Assembly (NCBI RefSeq): GCF_013415905.1
Contig: NZ_CP058909.1
Location: 3,906,001 to 3,970,000 of the forward strand
Length of the DNA: 64,000 nucleotides
Origin: Halosimplex pelagicum
Lineage (GTDB): Archaea > Halobacteriota > Halobacteria > Halobacteriales > Haloarculaceae
Direction of reading: 5' to 3'
Shown here: positions 17,384-26,209 of the stretch, piece by piece
How the letters are laid out: each line of letters opens with the position of its first letter
Numbering within the stretch: the stretch's first letter is position 1
Made by a program: the position numbers and the translations under genes
The notes under the pieces: model-generated
What the model saw: only the letters and a program-made list of their open reading frames with translations
Databases searched by the model: none
What the model was told of the DNA's origin: nothing

Positions 17384-18022
17384 ATGGTCGACAGCGACGA
17401 GGGGGCGTCGGGGGACGCCGGCGACGAGAGAGCGGGAGAGAGTGCGGAGTACGTCGAGGGGGTCGACGGCGCGGGACTCGTCGACGCGAGCCCGGACTCG
17501 CTGACGCTCACCCCACAGCAACACGAGCGGCTCAAGACCCACCTCCACGGCGAGCGGCTGAACGACATCCAGTACAGCGACCGGCGGTACCTCGTCGTGG
17601 GACGGGGCGGCGACGACGGTCCCGGACGGCGCCGCCGGCGGGTCCGCGACCAGCTCGACGACCGCCGCGAGGCGACGGCGTTCATGCTGGAGGACTTCGG
17701 GCTCTCTGGCGACGAGATCGACCTGTGGGCACCGGCCTTCGAGATCCTCTGCGAGCAGGCGACCCACGTCGTCGGCGTCCTCGAGGACTACGACGGCGGC
17801 CACGTCTGGGAACTCGGCTACCTCTATCACGAGCAGAGTCGCGTCCGCGACGCCCTCTGGCTGCTGAAACGGGCCTACGAGAGCGACGAGCGCCGGCGCG
17901 AGCGCTACGACAACGGCATGGCCGCCGCCCACCTCGCGGCGCTCGAACGCGCGGCGGGCGAGCGCGTCGTCCACTGGCGCGGCGAGAGCGACCTCCGACG
18001 GGCGGTCCGCGAGGTCCCCTGA
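17384..18022 (+). CDS. Uncharacterized haloarchaeal protein, possible nucleoside-2-deoxyribosyltransferase/TIR-like fold
   Basis: 212 residues from the ATG at 17384; upstream in-frame codons run antisense through the regulator gene and are not used. An acidic N-terminus (about 1-45) precedes a Rossmann-like body: RRYLVVGRGG (strand), EATAFMLEDFGLSGDEIDLW (helix), ATHVVGVLEDYDGGHVWELGYLY (about 130-152). The last block (Asp, Gly-Gly, then E-L-G-Y) resembles the catalytic Glu region of nucleoside deoxyribosyltransferases and bacterial TIR-like domains. This is only a pattern match; the protein may be inactive or something else. Confidence 0.55.
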   Translation: MVDSDEGASGDAGDERAGESAEYVEGVDGAGLVDASPDSLTLTPQQHERLKTHLHGERLNDIQYSDRRYLVVGRGGDDGPGRRRRRVRDQLDDRREATAFMLEDFGLSGDEIDLWAPAFEILCEQATHVVGVLEDYDGGHVWELGYLYHEQSRVRDALWLLKRAYESDERRRERYDNGMAAAHLAALERAAGERVVHWRGESDLRRAVREVP

Positions 18023-18083
18023 CGACCGGGACTCGACCGCCCTGTCCCCGACACCCAAGACCGAGCGGCTCCAAGGAACGCAC

Positions 18084-18512
18084 ATGGCTTCGCTGCCACA
18101 GATCGAGCGGACGCCGGACGGCCGGCGCCTCGTCGTCGACCGCGTCGTCGGCGCGGACGCCGACGCCGTCTGGTCGGTCCTGACCGACACCGAGCAGTGG
18201 CCCGAATGGGGTCCGAGCGTCAGCGCCGTCCGCTCGCGCGACCGATACATCGAACCCGGATCGAGGGGCGAGGTGCAGGTCGCCGGCGGCCCGTGGATCC
18301 CCTTCGAGGTCGAGACCTGCGGGGACTACCGCTGGACGTGGCGCGTAGCGCGGGTTCCCGCGACCGGCCACGCGGTCACGCCGCTGGGCGACGACCGCTC
18401 GCGCGTCGCCTTCGAAATCCCGCTGCTTGCCGGCGGGTACGCCGTGGTCTGTCGCCGCGCGCTCGACCGGATCGCGTCGATAGCCGAGCACGACGAGCTG
18501 TCGACGGGATAG
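18084..18512 (+). CDS. SRPBCC/START-like domain protein
   Basis: 142 residues with the order expected for a single SRPBCC (Bet v1-like) domain: VVDRVVGADADAVWSVLTDTEQWPEWGP (first strand and helix with the common W-x-x-W/P block), beta strands through about 110, and a long C-terminal helix (VCRRALDRIASIAEH). These bind hydrophobic ligands or act in polyketide and lipid metabolism. No operon partner; it lies 61 bases after the 17384 gene on the same strand. Ligand unknown. Confidence 0.75.
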   Translation: MASLPQIERTPDGRRLVVDRVVGADADAVWSVLTDTEQWPEWGPSVSAVRSRDRYIEPGSRGEVQVAGGPWIPFEVETCGDYRWTWRVARVPATGHAVTPLGDDRSRVAFEIPLLAGGYAVVCRRALDRIASIAEHDELSTG

Positions 18513-18545
18513 AACTGCTCGGGAAAAGGGGTGGTCGGGGTCTCG

Positions 18546-18785
18546 TCAGACCGACTTCTCGAGTCGTACGTTACTGACCTTGTGGATGTCCTCGCCCATG
18601 CCCTCGCCCTCGCAGTCGTCGTTGGGGCATCGATAGTGCCAGCCGTCCTCCGTGGCCGTCCGCTCCGCGAACCGCTCGCCGCACTCGTCGCAGAACAGAT
18701 CCCCCTGCGAGCACGTGTCACGGTGGAGTTCGAGCTCGAGTTCCGTACTGAACGTGCGTTTGCAGTTGCGACAGACGTTGGTCAT
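18546..18785 (-). CDS. Small zinc-finger protein (C2H2-like plus CxxC pair)
   Basis: 79 residues starting MTNVCRNCKRTF. Cysteines and histidines form a C2H2-like finger (CRNCK...ELELHRDTC, about 5-25) and a second knuckle (FCDECGERF at about 31-39 paired with YRCPNDDCEG at about 52-61). Such small zinc proteins are common in haloarchaea and may bind nucleic acids or regulate. Start chosen because the longer frame upstream has no haloarchaeal composition. Confidence 0.75.
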   Translation of the reverse strand: MTNVCRNCKRTFSTELELELHRDTCSQGDLFCDECGERFAERTATEDGWHYRCPNDDCEGEGMGEDIHKVSNVRLEKSV

Positions 18786-18969
18786 GTTCGAAAGTTCGAC
18801 ATCGCCCCATATATCAACACCGGAACGTTCACGTCCCCGAGAACCGGTCGCAGGAGGACCGTGACCGCCAGACGGCGGTCGGTAACCTCGCACAACCGAA
18901 CTGATCAACTCCACAGAACGGTCGCCGTCCGGCGATCGCACGTCTCGGCTCGAAGCGGCGGTCCCGGGC

Positions 18970-19695
18970 CTACCGGGTGTCGATGTCGTCCTCGTCTTTG
19001 AGGATGCGGGTCTCGGCCTCGCCGCTGGAGACCTCGTTGACCAGGTCGTAGAACTCGTTTTGCATCCCGGCGGGGAACTCGACGACGCCGACCCAGGAGC
19101 CGTCGGGCTGCCACTCCTCGCGTTCGAGGTCGCCGAACTCCCGGACTTGCGCCTGGCCGCTGCCGGCGTAGTCGGCGGGCAGCTGGGCGGCGACTTTCAC
19201 GGTGTCGAAGCGGATGGGGATCACCGGCCGGAGCGCGTCGAGCGCGTCGTCGACCTGGTTCTCGACGGGCTCCATCGGGTCGACCTTGAAGTCGGCCTGC
19301 TCCAGGGCGCTCTCGATGCGGTCGGGCGGGTGGGGCGCGTCGTCCATCTGGGGGTTGACCGCGTTGCGCGTGATTCGGTTGACCAGGTCCCGGTACTTGC
19401 GCTCCTGCATCTCCTTGCGCTGCTCGGCGGTGATCTGGATCTCCCCGCGTTCGACGACCTCGGGGATGATCTCCAGCGGGTCTGTCGTCCCGAACACCTC
19501 TTCGAGCGCGTTCTCCGGCGGGCGGTCCCCGCGGGAAGCGTTCTCGAAGACATCCTCGGCGGCGATCACGTCCTCCAGTTCCCCGTCGAACTCGCCGCGC
19601 TTCATCGCGAGGGCGGCGTCGGGTTCGACGAGCACTTCGAAGCGCTCGCCGTGGGACTCCAGACGCGCCGTCACGGCCTCGTCGAGCGATATCAT
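18970..19695 (-). CDS. Ribosome assembly factor SBDS (Sdo1 homologue)
   Basis: 241 residues from the ATG at 19695 (MISLDEAVTARLESHGERFEV). Archaeal SBDS length with three domains: N-terminal FYSH domain (about 1-90, with FEVLVEPDAALAMKRGE), a helical middle domain (about 95-170, ITAEQRKEMQERKYRDLVN and HPPDRIESALEQ), and a ferredoxin-like C-terminal domain (about 175-235, PVIPIRFDTVKVAAQLP). It helps release the anti-association factor from the large ribosomal subunit. It lies downstream of psmA in the conserved proteasome/RNase P/exosome gene cluster. Confidence 0.95.
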   Translation of the reverse strand: MISLDEAVTARLESHGERFEVLVEPDAALAMKRGEFDGELEDVIAAEDVFENASRGDRPPENALEEVFGTTDPLEIIPEVVERGEIQITAEQRKEMQERKYRDLVNRITRNAVNPQMDDAPHPPDRIESALEQADFKVDPMEPVENQVDDALDALRPVIPIRFDTVKVAAQLPADYAGSGQAQVREFGDLEREEWQPDGSWVGVVEFPAGMQNEFYDLVNEVSSGEAETRILKDEDDIDTR

Positions 19696-19818
19696 ACCCT
19701 GAGGTAACACCGTGTGGGTAAAAAGGTGTGTGGGCGCGGACCGCGCGTCGGCGGCCGCGCCGACGCCCGCTCGTCCGGCGACGAGCGGTCGAAACCTCCG
19801 GGACCGCTCGGGGCGGCG

Positions 19819-20589
<771 letters not shown>

Positions 20590-20591
20590 AT

Positions 20592-21068
20592 TTATAGATC
20601 GAGTTCGGTCGCCCCGACGAACGCGTCGTCGGCCCGCACGTCGATTCGGCCGTCGCGACCGACGGCACGCCGCTCGGCGTTCTCGAAGACGACGTTTCTC
20701 TGGTCAGAAGGTTCCGGTCGGCGTCGTATATACTTTTCTTCACAGGCACGCACCGTGCCGCTAACCCCCCGCACGCGGACGCCCACCTCCGCCCCGTCGA
20801 CCCCGTCCAGACACGCCAGCACCGCCCGCGCGCGGTCGACCTCGCCCCGGTGGGCCCGCACGATGGCGTGGCCCATCCCGTCGTCGAACGAGAAGCGGAC
20901 CACCGACAGGTCCGCCTCCGCGCTCCCGGCGTCGCCCACGAGGTTCTGCGCCGCGAACCACAGCTCGCGCTGGAACGCCCGGCGGCCGACCTCCGCGTCG
21001 GGCCAGGCCTCCAGCTCGACCGCGAGGTAGCGCCACCGCGGCCGCAGGTGTTTCGGGAGGTGTTTCAC
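20592..21068 (-). CDS. rnp2: Ribonuclease P protein component 2 (Rpp14/Pop5)
   Basis: 158 residues starting at a GTG (MKHLPKHLRPRWRYLAVEL), which overlaps the TGA of the upstream methyltransferase gene as GTGA. The RRM-like Pop5 core follows: AFQRELWFAAQNLVGDAG, VVRFSFDDGMGHAIVRAHR, and VRVRGVSGTVRACEEKYI. Pop5 pairs with Rpp30 and activates the catalytic domain of RNase P RNA for tRNA 5' maturation. A C-terminal tail of about 35 residues with ERRAVGRDGRIDVRADDAFVG extends beyond the minimal domain. Confidence 0.92.
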   Translation of the reverse strand: MKHLPKHLRPRWRYLAVELEAWPDAEVGRRAFQRELWFAAQNLVGDAGSAEADLSVVRFSFDDGMGHAIVRAHRGEVDRARAVLACLDGVDGAEVGVRVRGVSGTVRACEEKYIRRRPEPSDQRNVVFENAERRAVGRDGRIDVRADDAFVGATELDL

Positions 21069-21736
21069 GACCCGTCCTCCCCGTCGGCGTCGGTCTCGCC
21101 GACCGGCTCGGTCGACTCCCCGGCGGGCTCCACTCGTTCCGCGACGAGGACGCCCACCTGGTCGTGGACCGGCTCGACGGCCGTCAGCGCGTACCCGGCG
21201 TCGGTGAACGCGTCCGCGAGCGTCCCGACCGTCGCCGGGTCGTCGACCTCGGGGCTGTAGAACGGCTCGTCGGGGTCGGGCTCGCCGAACAGCATCACGT
21301 CGCCGAGGACGATCCGCCGGGGTCCCAGCGCCGCGATCACGTCTATCGCCTCGCGCTTCTCCGTATCCCCGAGGTGGTGCATCGCGAAGTTCGTCGTCAC
21401 TACATCCACGTCGGCGTTGTCGGGGACCGCCGGCTCGCGGAACCGCCCCTCGCCGAACTCGACGTTCGACAGGCCGCGGTCAGCCGCCTTCTCGCGGGCC
21501 TCGCCGAGCATCCCCTCGCTGATGTCGCGGCCGATCACGCGCTCGGCCGCCTCGGCCAGCGGGAGCGCGATCGCTCCTGTCCCTGTTCCGAGGTCGAGAA
21601 CCGTGTCGTCGGGTCCCGGGGCGGCGTGCTCGACGACCAGCGACGCGCAGGCGCGGTACTCGTCGCTCTCCTCGTCGTCGTAGTCGGCCGCTATCTCGTC
21701 GAACCGGGCGGCGTGCTCGTCGAGAGAATGCTTCAT
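21065..21736 (-). CDS. Class I SAM-dependent methyltransferase
   Basis: 223 residues. Motif I is DTVLDLGTGTGAIALPLAE (about 39-57), followed by GRDISEGMLGEAREKA (acidic loop for the ribose) and DVDVVTTNFAMHHL (motif IV region). The C-terminus is acidic. It lies inside the RNase P protein cluster, between rpp30 and pop5, with a four-base overlap to pop5, so it may methylate an RNA or a protein of the translation machinery; the substrate is not indicated. Confidence 0.82.
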   Translation of the reverse strand: MKHSLDEHAARFDEIAADYDDEESDEYRACASLVVEHAAPGPDDTVLDLGTGTGAIALPLAEAAERVIGRDISEGMLGEAREKAADRGLSNVEFGEGRFREPAVPDNADVDVVTTNFAMHHLGDTEKREAIDVIAALGPRRIVLGDVMLFGEPDPDEPFYSPEVDDPATVGTLADAFTDAGYALTAVEPVHDQVGVLVAERVEPAGESTEPVGETDADGEDGS

Positions 21737-21808
21737 GCGGCCGGGTTGGATCCGGGGGGCAAAGAACGCCTCGCTCCCCGTCGGTCGTCCGGGCTCGCGC
21801 TCGACGGC

Positions 21809-22531
21809 CTACCGCTCGTCCCCGTCGGCGCCGTCGTCAGCGACGGACCCGTGATAGACCCCCGGCTCGACGAACGCGTCGCTCGCCAGTCGGCGGTTTC
21901 GGTCGACGAGCCGACCCCACTCGGCCAGCCCCGTCCGGATCTGGTCGGCGTCGAACCCGAGAACCTCTCCCACGGCGACCAGTTCGCGGGGCGCCCGGAG
22001 CTGTAGATGGCTCCGCGGGTCGGCGCTGACGACGTACGGCGCGTCGTAGGTCTCGACGATCTCCCGGAGCTTCCGGAGCCCGCGGATCGCCTGGACGCGT
22101 CGGCCGCCGTCTGCCCGGAGCACTCGTCGGAGGGAGAACTCGAAGCGGACGCCGTTCTCGGCGGCCGCTTTCGCGAGGACGTGGTTCACGTCGCCGTCGC
22201 CGGCCATCGGGTGGGCGAGCACGTCGACGGCCGGCTGTTCGACGGCGAAGCGGTTGATCGCCGCCGACCCGCCGTGGACCGCGACGACCGTCTTCGACCG
22301 CCGGTGGTTGCCGACGAACCCGCTCGCCCGCGAGGGGTCGTCGGCGCGGATCTCGACGCCCTCGACGACCTCGATGCCGTACGTCTCGGCTATCTCCTCG
22401 GCGTCGAACTCGGCGGGGGCGTCGCCGTGATTGCGGACGACGATCCCGTCGAAGCCGTACTCGGCGGCGGTCGCCGCGTGGCGGGCGACGGTCGCCTCAC
22501 CGTCGGGACGGGCGTGGACGGCCTCGTACAT
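21809..22531 (-). CDS. rnp3: Ribonuclease P protein component 3 (Rpp30)
   Basis: 240 residues from the ATG at 22531 (MYEAVHARPDG); a GTG three codons upstream is possible. PHP-like TIM-barrel: EYGFDGIVVRNHGD, GIEVVEGVEIRADD, VVAVHGGSAAINRFAVEQPAVDVLAHP and APYVVSADPRSHLQLRAPRELVAVGEVLGF are family blocks. It complexes with Pop5, encoded two genes downstream, in archaeal RNase P. The cluster order rpp30-methyltransferase-pop5-psmA-SBDS is close to the conserved archaeal superoperon. Confidence 0.93.
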   Translation of the reverse strand: MYEAVHARPDGEATVARHAATAAEYGFDGIVVRNHGDAPAEFDAEEIAETYGIEVVEGVEIRADDPSRASGFVGNHRRSKTVVAVHGGSAAINRFAVEQPAVDVLAHPMAGDGDVNHVLAKAAAENGVRFEFSLRRVLRADGGRRVQAIRGLRKLREIVETYDAPYVVSADPRSHLQLRAPRELVAVGEVLGFDADQIRTGLAEWGRLVDRNRRLASDAFVEPGVYHGSVADDGADGDER

Positions 22532-22547
22532 CGCGGTCACGCCACCG

Positions 22548-22973
22548 TCAGAGCGCCTCGAAGACCTCGCGGGCGTTCTCGACGGCCGCGGGCTTCTTGG
22601 CGGGGTAGGCCTCGACCTTCGAGCGGAAGGTGATGCCGTCGCCGCGCTCGATCTCGCCCCGGAACGCCGCCTGTTTGTCCAGTGTCAGGTAGAAGGCGCA
22701 GTTGTCGTCGACCCGTTCGTCGAGTTCCTCGACGACGGCGTCGATGTCGTCGAGCTCCCCCAGCCTGTCGAGGACGTGGCGGATCTCGTCGGCGCGCTCG
22801 ACGCGCGCCGAGAGGACGACGATGCGGTCGCCGTGGTGGCCTTCCGAGGTCGCGCGTTCGATCTCGAACTCCTCCGGGAGGAACGCGCGCAGCGCCGACT
22901 CGACGCGCTCCTCGTCCTCGGTGACGTAACAGAACGCGCGCAGGTCGACGTAGTGCAGCGGGACGGAGGCCAT
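22548..22973 (-). CDS. RNA-binding protein, COG1325-type predicted exosome-associated subunit
   Basis: 141 residues. Pattern VPLHYVDLRAFCYVTEDEERV at the start, then FEIERATSEGHHGDRIVVLSARVER, and a C-terminal FRGEIERGDGITFRSKVEAYP, as in the small archaeal RNA-binding family encoded beside RNase P and exosome genes. A role in RNA processing is predicted from this gene neighbourhood (archaeal exosome superoperon) rather than shown. It ends 16 bases before rpp30. Confidence 0.8.
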   Translation of the reverse strand: MASVPLHYVDLRAFCYVTEDEERVESALRAFLPEEFEIERATSEGHHGDRIVVLSARVERADEIRHVLDRLGELDDIDAVVEELDERVDDNCAFYLTLDKQAAFRGEIERGDGITFRSKVEAYPAKKPAAVENAREVFEAL

Positions 22974-22982
22974 CGCGTGCGG

Positions 22983-23165
22983 TTACTCCTCGGCGGCTTC
23001 GAGCTGGTCCTCGGAGACGCCCGCTTCCTGGCCGTCCTCGAAGGAGACGGTGTAGTTCTCGTCGCCGAACATCGTCTCGACGACCTGCGAGATCTCGCCC
23101 GTCTCGCCGTCGTACTCGCTGTGCTCGTCGCGGAGGATGACGCTGTCGTCCTCTTCGAATGCCAT
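22983..23165 (-). CDS. Small conserved acidic protein
   Basis: 60 residues from the ATG at 23165 (MAFEEDDSVILRDEHSEYDG). The alternation of charged and hydrophobic residues (DSVILRDEHS, GEISQVVETMFGDENYTVSFEDG) suggests a small SH3/KOW-like beta barrel. I do not assign a function. It lies nine bases upstream of the RNA-binding gene on the same strand and is probably co-transcribed with the RNase P cluster. Confidence 0.65.
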   Translation of the reverse strand: MAFEEDDSVILRDEHSEYDGETGEISQVVETMFGDENYTVSFEDGQEAGVSEDQLEAAEE

Positions 23166-23209
23166 GGGCGGCGGTACTCGACGCCCCGTCAAAAAGGGAT
23201 TGATCCGTC

Positions 23210-23944
23210 TCACTCGGCCCCGCTCGCCGCTCCACCGGGCGTCGCCGGGTCACCGCCGTCGGCGACGACGGCGCGACCCGTCGAGTCGGCCGACGACCCC
23301 GACGCGTCGGTCGGCGCGTCGGCCGTCGTATCGCCGGCCCGCCGCTCGGCTCCGAGCACGGCGTCGAACAGCGTCCGGAGCGTCGCCAGCGTCGCCTCGT
23401 CGTGGGCGCCCGGGTCGACGGAGACGTACGCGGTCGCGCCCGCCGAACGGACCTGCGCGACCAGCGCATGCAGGAACCGGAACGCCCGTTCGAGGTCGGC
23501 GTACTGCAGCAGCGTCGACAGCGAGTCGAGACAGACGACGGGCCGCTCGTCGGCGTCGCAGGCGCGCAGCCACTCGCCGACGGCGATGCCGACCCCCGTG
23601 AGGTCGGTCGGGTCGGTGACTTCGCGGACCGGCAGGTGATCGCGGCCCCCGCCGGTCTCCGCCACGGGACCGACGGCGACGGCCGCGGCCGAGTCGACCC
23701 GGTCCCGTCGCGCCCGGAGCGCCGTCGTCCACGCTCGCACGTCGTGGCGATACAACACTCCGAGGACGCTCCGCGCGCCCTCGCCGCGGTCGAACGCGCG
23801 GTCGAGCTGGCCCGTCGCCTCCGCCTCGAACGCCGGTTCGCACACCAGCGCGACCGAACCGGCCCCGGTCTCGTCGGCGTCGGTGCCGTCACCGCGGTCG
23901 CTCGCTCGCACACCCTCGTTCGCCCGCCTGACACCCTCGGTCAT
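23210..23944 (-). CDS. RAD55-like RecA-superfamily protein without a Walker A motif
   Basis: 244 residues. The fold order of KaiC/RAD55-type ATPases is kept: a first strand VALVCEPAF where the P-loop would follow, a Walker B-like strand RPVVCLDSLSTLLQY (about 137-151), and TAYVSVDPGAHDEATLATLRTLFDAVL. The GxxxxGKT loop is missing, so ATP hydrolysis is unlikely. Many haloarchaea carry several such degenerate paralogues with unknown, possibly regulatory roles. Ends are acidic and low-complexity. Confidence 0.65.
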   Translation of the reverse strand: MTEGVRRANEGVRASDRGDGTDADETGAGSVALVCEPAFEAEATGQLDRAFDRGEGARSVLGVLYRHDVRAWTTALRARRDRVDSAAAVAVGPVAETGGGRDHLPVREVTDPTDLTGVGIAVGEWLRACDADERPVVCLDSLSTLLQYADLERAFRFLHALVAQVRSAGATAYVSVDPGAHDEATLATLRTLFDAVLGAERRAGDTTADAPTDASGSSADSTGRAVVADGGDPATPGGAASGAE

Positions 23945-24188
23945 CGATACGTGGTCTCTCGACGCAGTCCATAAATACCCGTCAGACGCCCGGCGGACAC
24001 GCGCTGGCGGCGGATCGGGACGTACGGAAGCGGCCCGTAGCCTCAGCGAACTGGCTCGGAGGTCGAAAACTTATGGCGGAGACTCGCGAACGTGGGGCCA
24101 TGACCGAGCGAACGCGCGCTGGCCGGCGGTGGCGTTTGCCGGGGGGACCGCGCCCGTCGAGCAGACCGCATTCGCAGACACCGGTGCG

Positions 24189-24752
24189 ATGACCGCCGTC
24201 GACAACCTCTGGTACCTCGCCACGGAGGCCCGCCAGGAGGCCGAACAGGTGTACCACCGCTTCGCCGACGAGTACGACGACTTCGTCGAGTTCCGAACCG
24301 CCCGGACGGTCTCCCGCGACCGCTTCCGGACCGTCGCCGAACGCATCGAGGCCCAGGGGCTCCCCTACGGCGCTCACACGCTCGCCTACCGACCCTCGGG
24401 CGAACTGCTGCTCGTCGAGCAGGCCGCCATCGACACCTGGGTGCTCCCCGGCGGCGAGGTCGAACACGACGAGTCCGTCCGCGAGGGCGCCCGCCGGGAA
24501 CTCGGCGAGGAAGCCGGGATCGACGTGACCTACGACGGGCTGGGGGTCCTCGGCGAGGTCCGCTTCCACAGCGACGGCCACGAGACCTGGGGCGTCCTCC
24601 CCATCTTCGAGGGCGAGGCCGTCTCGTCCGATCTAGAGGTGTGTGACCCCGACGGCGAGATCACCGACGCTCGCTGGTTCGACGAGCTACCCGAAAACAC
24701 TCGGGACCGGTCGGTCCTGCGGGAGTGGCACCGGAAACGGTTCGGCGAGTGA
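24189..24752 (+). CDS. NUDIX hydrolase
   Basis: 187 residues from the ATG at 24189. The Nudix box GX5EX7REUXEEXGU is exact: from GGEVEHDES to RRELGEEAGI (about residues 96-117). An N-terminal helical domain (about 1-65, NLWYLATEARQEAEQVYHRF) precedes the Nudix fold, as in many haloarchaeal members. The reaction is hydrolysis of a nucleoside diphosphate linked to another group, using Mg or Mn. Substrate unknown. A copy of the intergenic repeat begins about 80 bases downstream. Confidence 0.88.
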   Translation: MTAVDNLWYLATEARQEAEQVYHRFADEYDDFVEFRTARTVSRDRFRTVAERIEAQGLPYGAHTLAYRPSGELLLVEQAAIDTWVLPGGEVEHDESVREGARRELGEEAGIDVTYDGLGVLGEVRFHSDGHETWGVLPIFEGEAVSSDLEVCDPDGEITDARWFDELPENTRDRSVLREWHRKRFGE

Positions 24753-24831
24753 ACGGCCGCACGAGGCGGCTGCAGGACAGTCGGCGTGCCCGTTTCAGCC
24801 GACCGAATATCGCTCGATAAAGGTGATGTAA

Positions 24832-25103
24832 GTAGCGGTGCGGTTGGCGCGTGCTGTCGAGCGTGCCCGCCTCGTGGCGGGCCGCTCGAAACAGTCGCGC
24901 GAGGGATGAGCATCGCAGCCTGCGAGAAGCGCAAGAGGCTGGGGAGGTGTGAGGCCGTCTGCGGTGCTGTGCGGGGCGGTTGTCGTCCTGGCGGACTGAA
25001 AGGGCGAGGCGCGCTCGCGCCTGTGTAGTCGCCTGAGCGGGCCACTATCCGCGCGGGCCGTGCGGAGAGCGCGGATATCCCGCCTCAGCGACCGCGAGCA
25101 GTC
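24832..25103 (+). repeat. Dispersed structured intergenic repeat, copy C (diverged)
   Basis: This occupies the gap of about 390 bases between the Nudix gene and the 25143 gene. It keeps the conserved blocks (GCGCGAGGGAT, GGCTGGGGAGG, GCCGTCTGCGGTGCTGTG, GGCGGACTGAAAGGGCGAGG) but differs elsewhere. Hairpins are retained with changed sequence: 24855-24893 (TGTCGAGCG...CGCTCGA with inner GCCCGCC-tcgt-GGCGGGC), and 25033-25088, where the outer stem is CTGAGCGGG/CCCGCcTCAG instead of CCGAGCGAC/GTCGCTCGG, around the same inner TATCCGCGC/GCGCGGATA. The paired changes support base-pairing. The 57-base tandem units are missing. Confidence 0.75.
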
Positions 25104-25142
25104 CCCTCGTGAACATTCTCCGACACCCTGGCCGTCCGGTTC

Positions 25143-25970
25143 CTACTCCGGCCCGAACTGCTCGCCCTCGCGGGCGTCGGCCTCTAACCGACGAACCGTC
25201 GCGCGGGCGTTGCTGGCGTCGTAGCCGAACAGCACCGACTCGGCGTACTCGTTGGCGACCTCCGTCGCGTGGACGAGGTCGTCGATATCGACATCGACGG
25301 CGTAGAGCTCGATGGAAAAGGGGGAGTCGAGTTCGTCGACGAACCCCTTCGCGAGGATCTCCAGCCAGTAGGTCGTCGAGTAGGCCATGTCGTACAGCGG
25401 GACGACGAACTCGTCGACGTGCTCTTCGAGCGCCTCGATGTCCAGCCCCGCGCGGTCGTAGACGTGGCCCGGATAGGGATCGGGATACAGCGTCAGATAC
25501 AGGTCGCCGGGGACGCGCTCGCGGGCCTCGGCGACGAACTCGGTGATGACGTTCGCGCGCCAGGCGCGCCAGTCGTCGAACTCGCTGTCCGCGAAGGCGG
25601 CCTCGCAACGGTCACAGTGGCAGTACTCCTCGCGGGGGAAGCCCACGTCGTCGAGGCGTACGTCCTCGTTCGCGTCGGCGGCGTCTTCGATGATCTCCAG
25701 CAGTCCCTCGCGGTAGCGCTCGTGGGTGGGGCAGACGTAGGCCCAGTCGAAGTAGGGGCGCTCGCGCGTGGCGGGCTCGCCCTCGTCGCTCTCGGGGACC
25801 AGGTCGGGGTTGTCGGCGGCGGCCTTGTTGTCGCCGAAACAGGATATCATGTTGACGCCGTTGTCGACGGGCTCGGCCGCGCGGCCGGTCACGTCCTTGA
25901 CTTCGTAGAAGGCGCGGTCGAACTCCGCCCACTCCAGTTCGGGCTCGTTGCGCGTGACGACGCCGTACAT
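25143..25970 (-). CDS. Uncharacterized protein, TIM-barrel-like with a CHCDRC motif
   Basis: 275 residues. I cannot name the family. Visible are an N-terminal PELEWAEFDRAFYEVKDVTG, a region YVCPTHERYREGLLEIIEDAA then VRLDDVGFPREEYCHCDRCEAAF (about 97-120; two cysteine pairs), and later DLYLTLYPDPYPGHVYDRAG and EHVDEFVVPLYDMAYSTTYWLE. The alternating strand-helix order and the position of Asp/Glu at strand ends resemble glycoside-hydrolase-like TIM barrels acting on sugars. No signal peptide. Monocistronic. Confidence 0.6.
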   Translation of the reverse strand: MYGVVTRNEPELEWAEFDRAFYEVKDVTGRAAEPVDNGVNMISCFGDNKAAADNPDLVPESDEGEPATRERPYFDWAYVCPTHERYREGLLEIIEDAADANEDVRLDDVGFPREEYCHCDRCEAAFADSEFDDWRAWRANVITEFVAEARERVPGDLYLTLYPDPYPGHVYDRAGLDIEALEEHVDEFVVPLYDMAYSTTYWLEILAKGFVDELDSPFSIELYAVDVDIDDLVHATEVANEYAESVLFGYDASNARATVRRLEADAREGEQFGPE

Positions 25971-26058
25971 ACCCGTGGGTACGGGGCGGGCCGTGTAAGT
26001 CGTTCGAAAAGGCGGTCGGAGAGCGATGCCTCGCCGGCGCTGGTGCGCCTGAGATCCC

Positions 26059-26136
26059 CTACTCGGCGAGCGCCGTCTTGTAGACGACGGCGACCGCGAC
26101 CAGAGCGACTAGGGCGACCAGTGATTTCTTCGACAT
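26059..26136 (-). CDS. 25-residue single-helix membrane peptide
   Basis: An ATG at 26136 opens a 25-codon frame, MSKKSLVALVALVAVAVVYK plus a short TALAE tail, ending in TAG. It has a basic N-terminus followed by one hydrophobic helix, the composition of a small membrane protein. It is too short for ordinary gene calling. It lies alone between two larger genes; function unknown. The alternative is a chance open frame in GC-rich DNA, but both the lysines and the hydrophobic run argue against it. Confidence 0.5.
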   Translation of the reverse strand: MSKKSLVALVALVAVAVVYKTALAE

Positions 26137-26209
26137 CGCCCGTACGTTCGTGGCAACCGGTTAAAGTGTTTCTGGTGCGAAACGACCGACTTGCGGGCGG
26201 TCCGACCGC

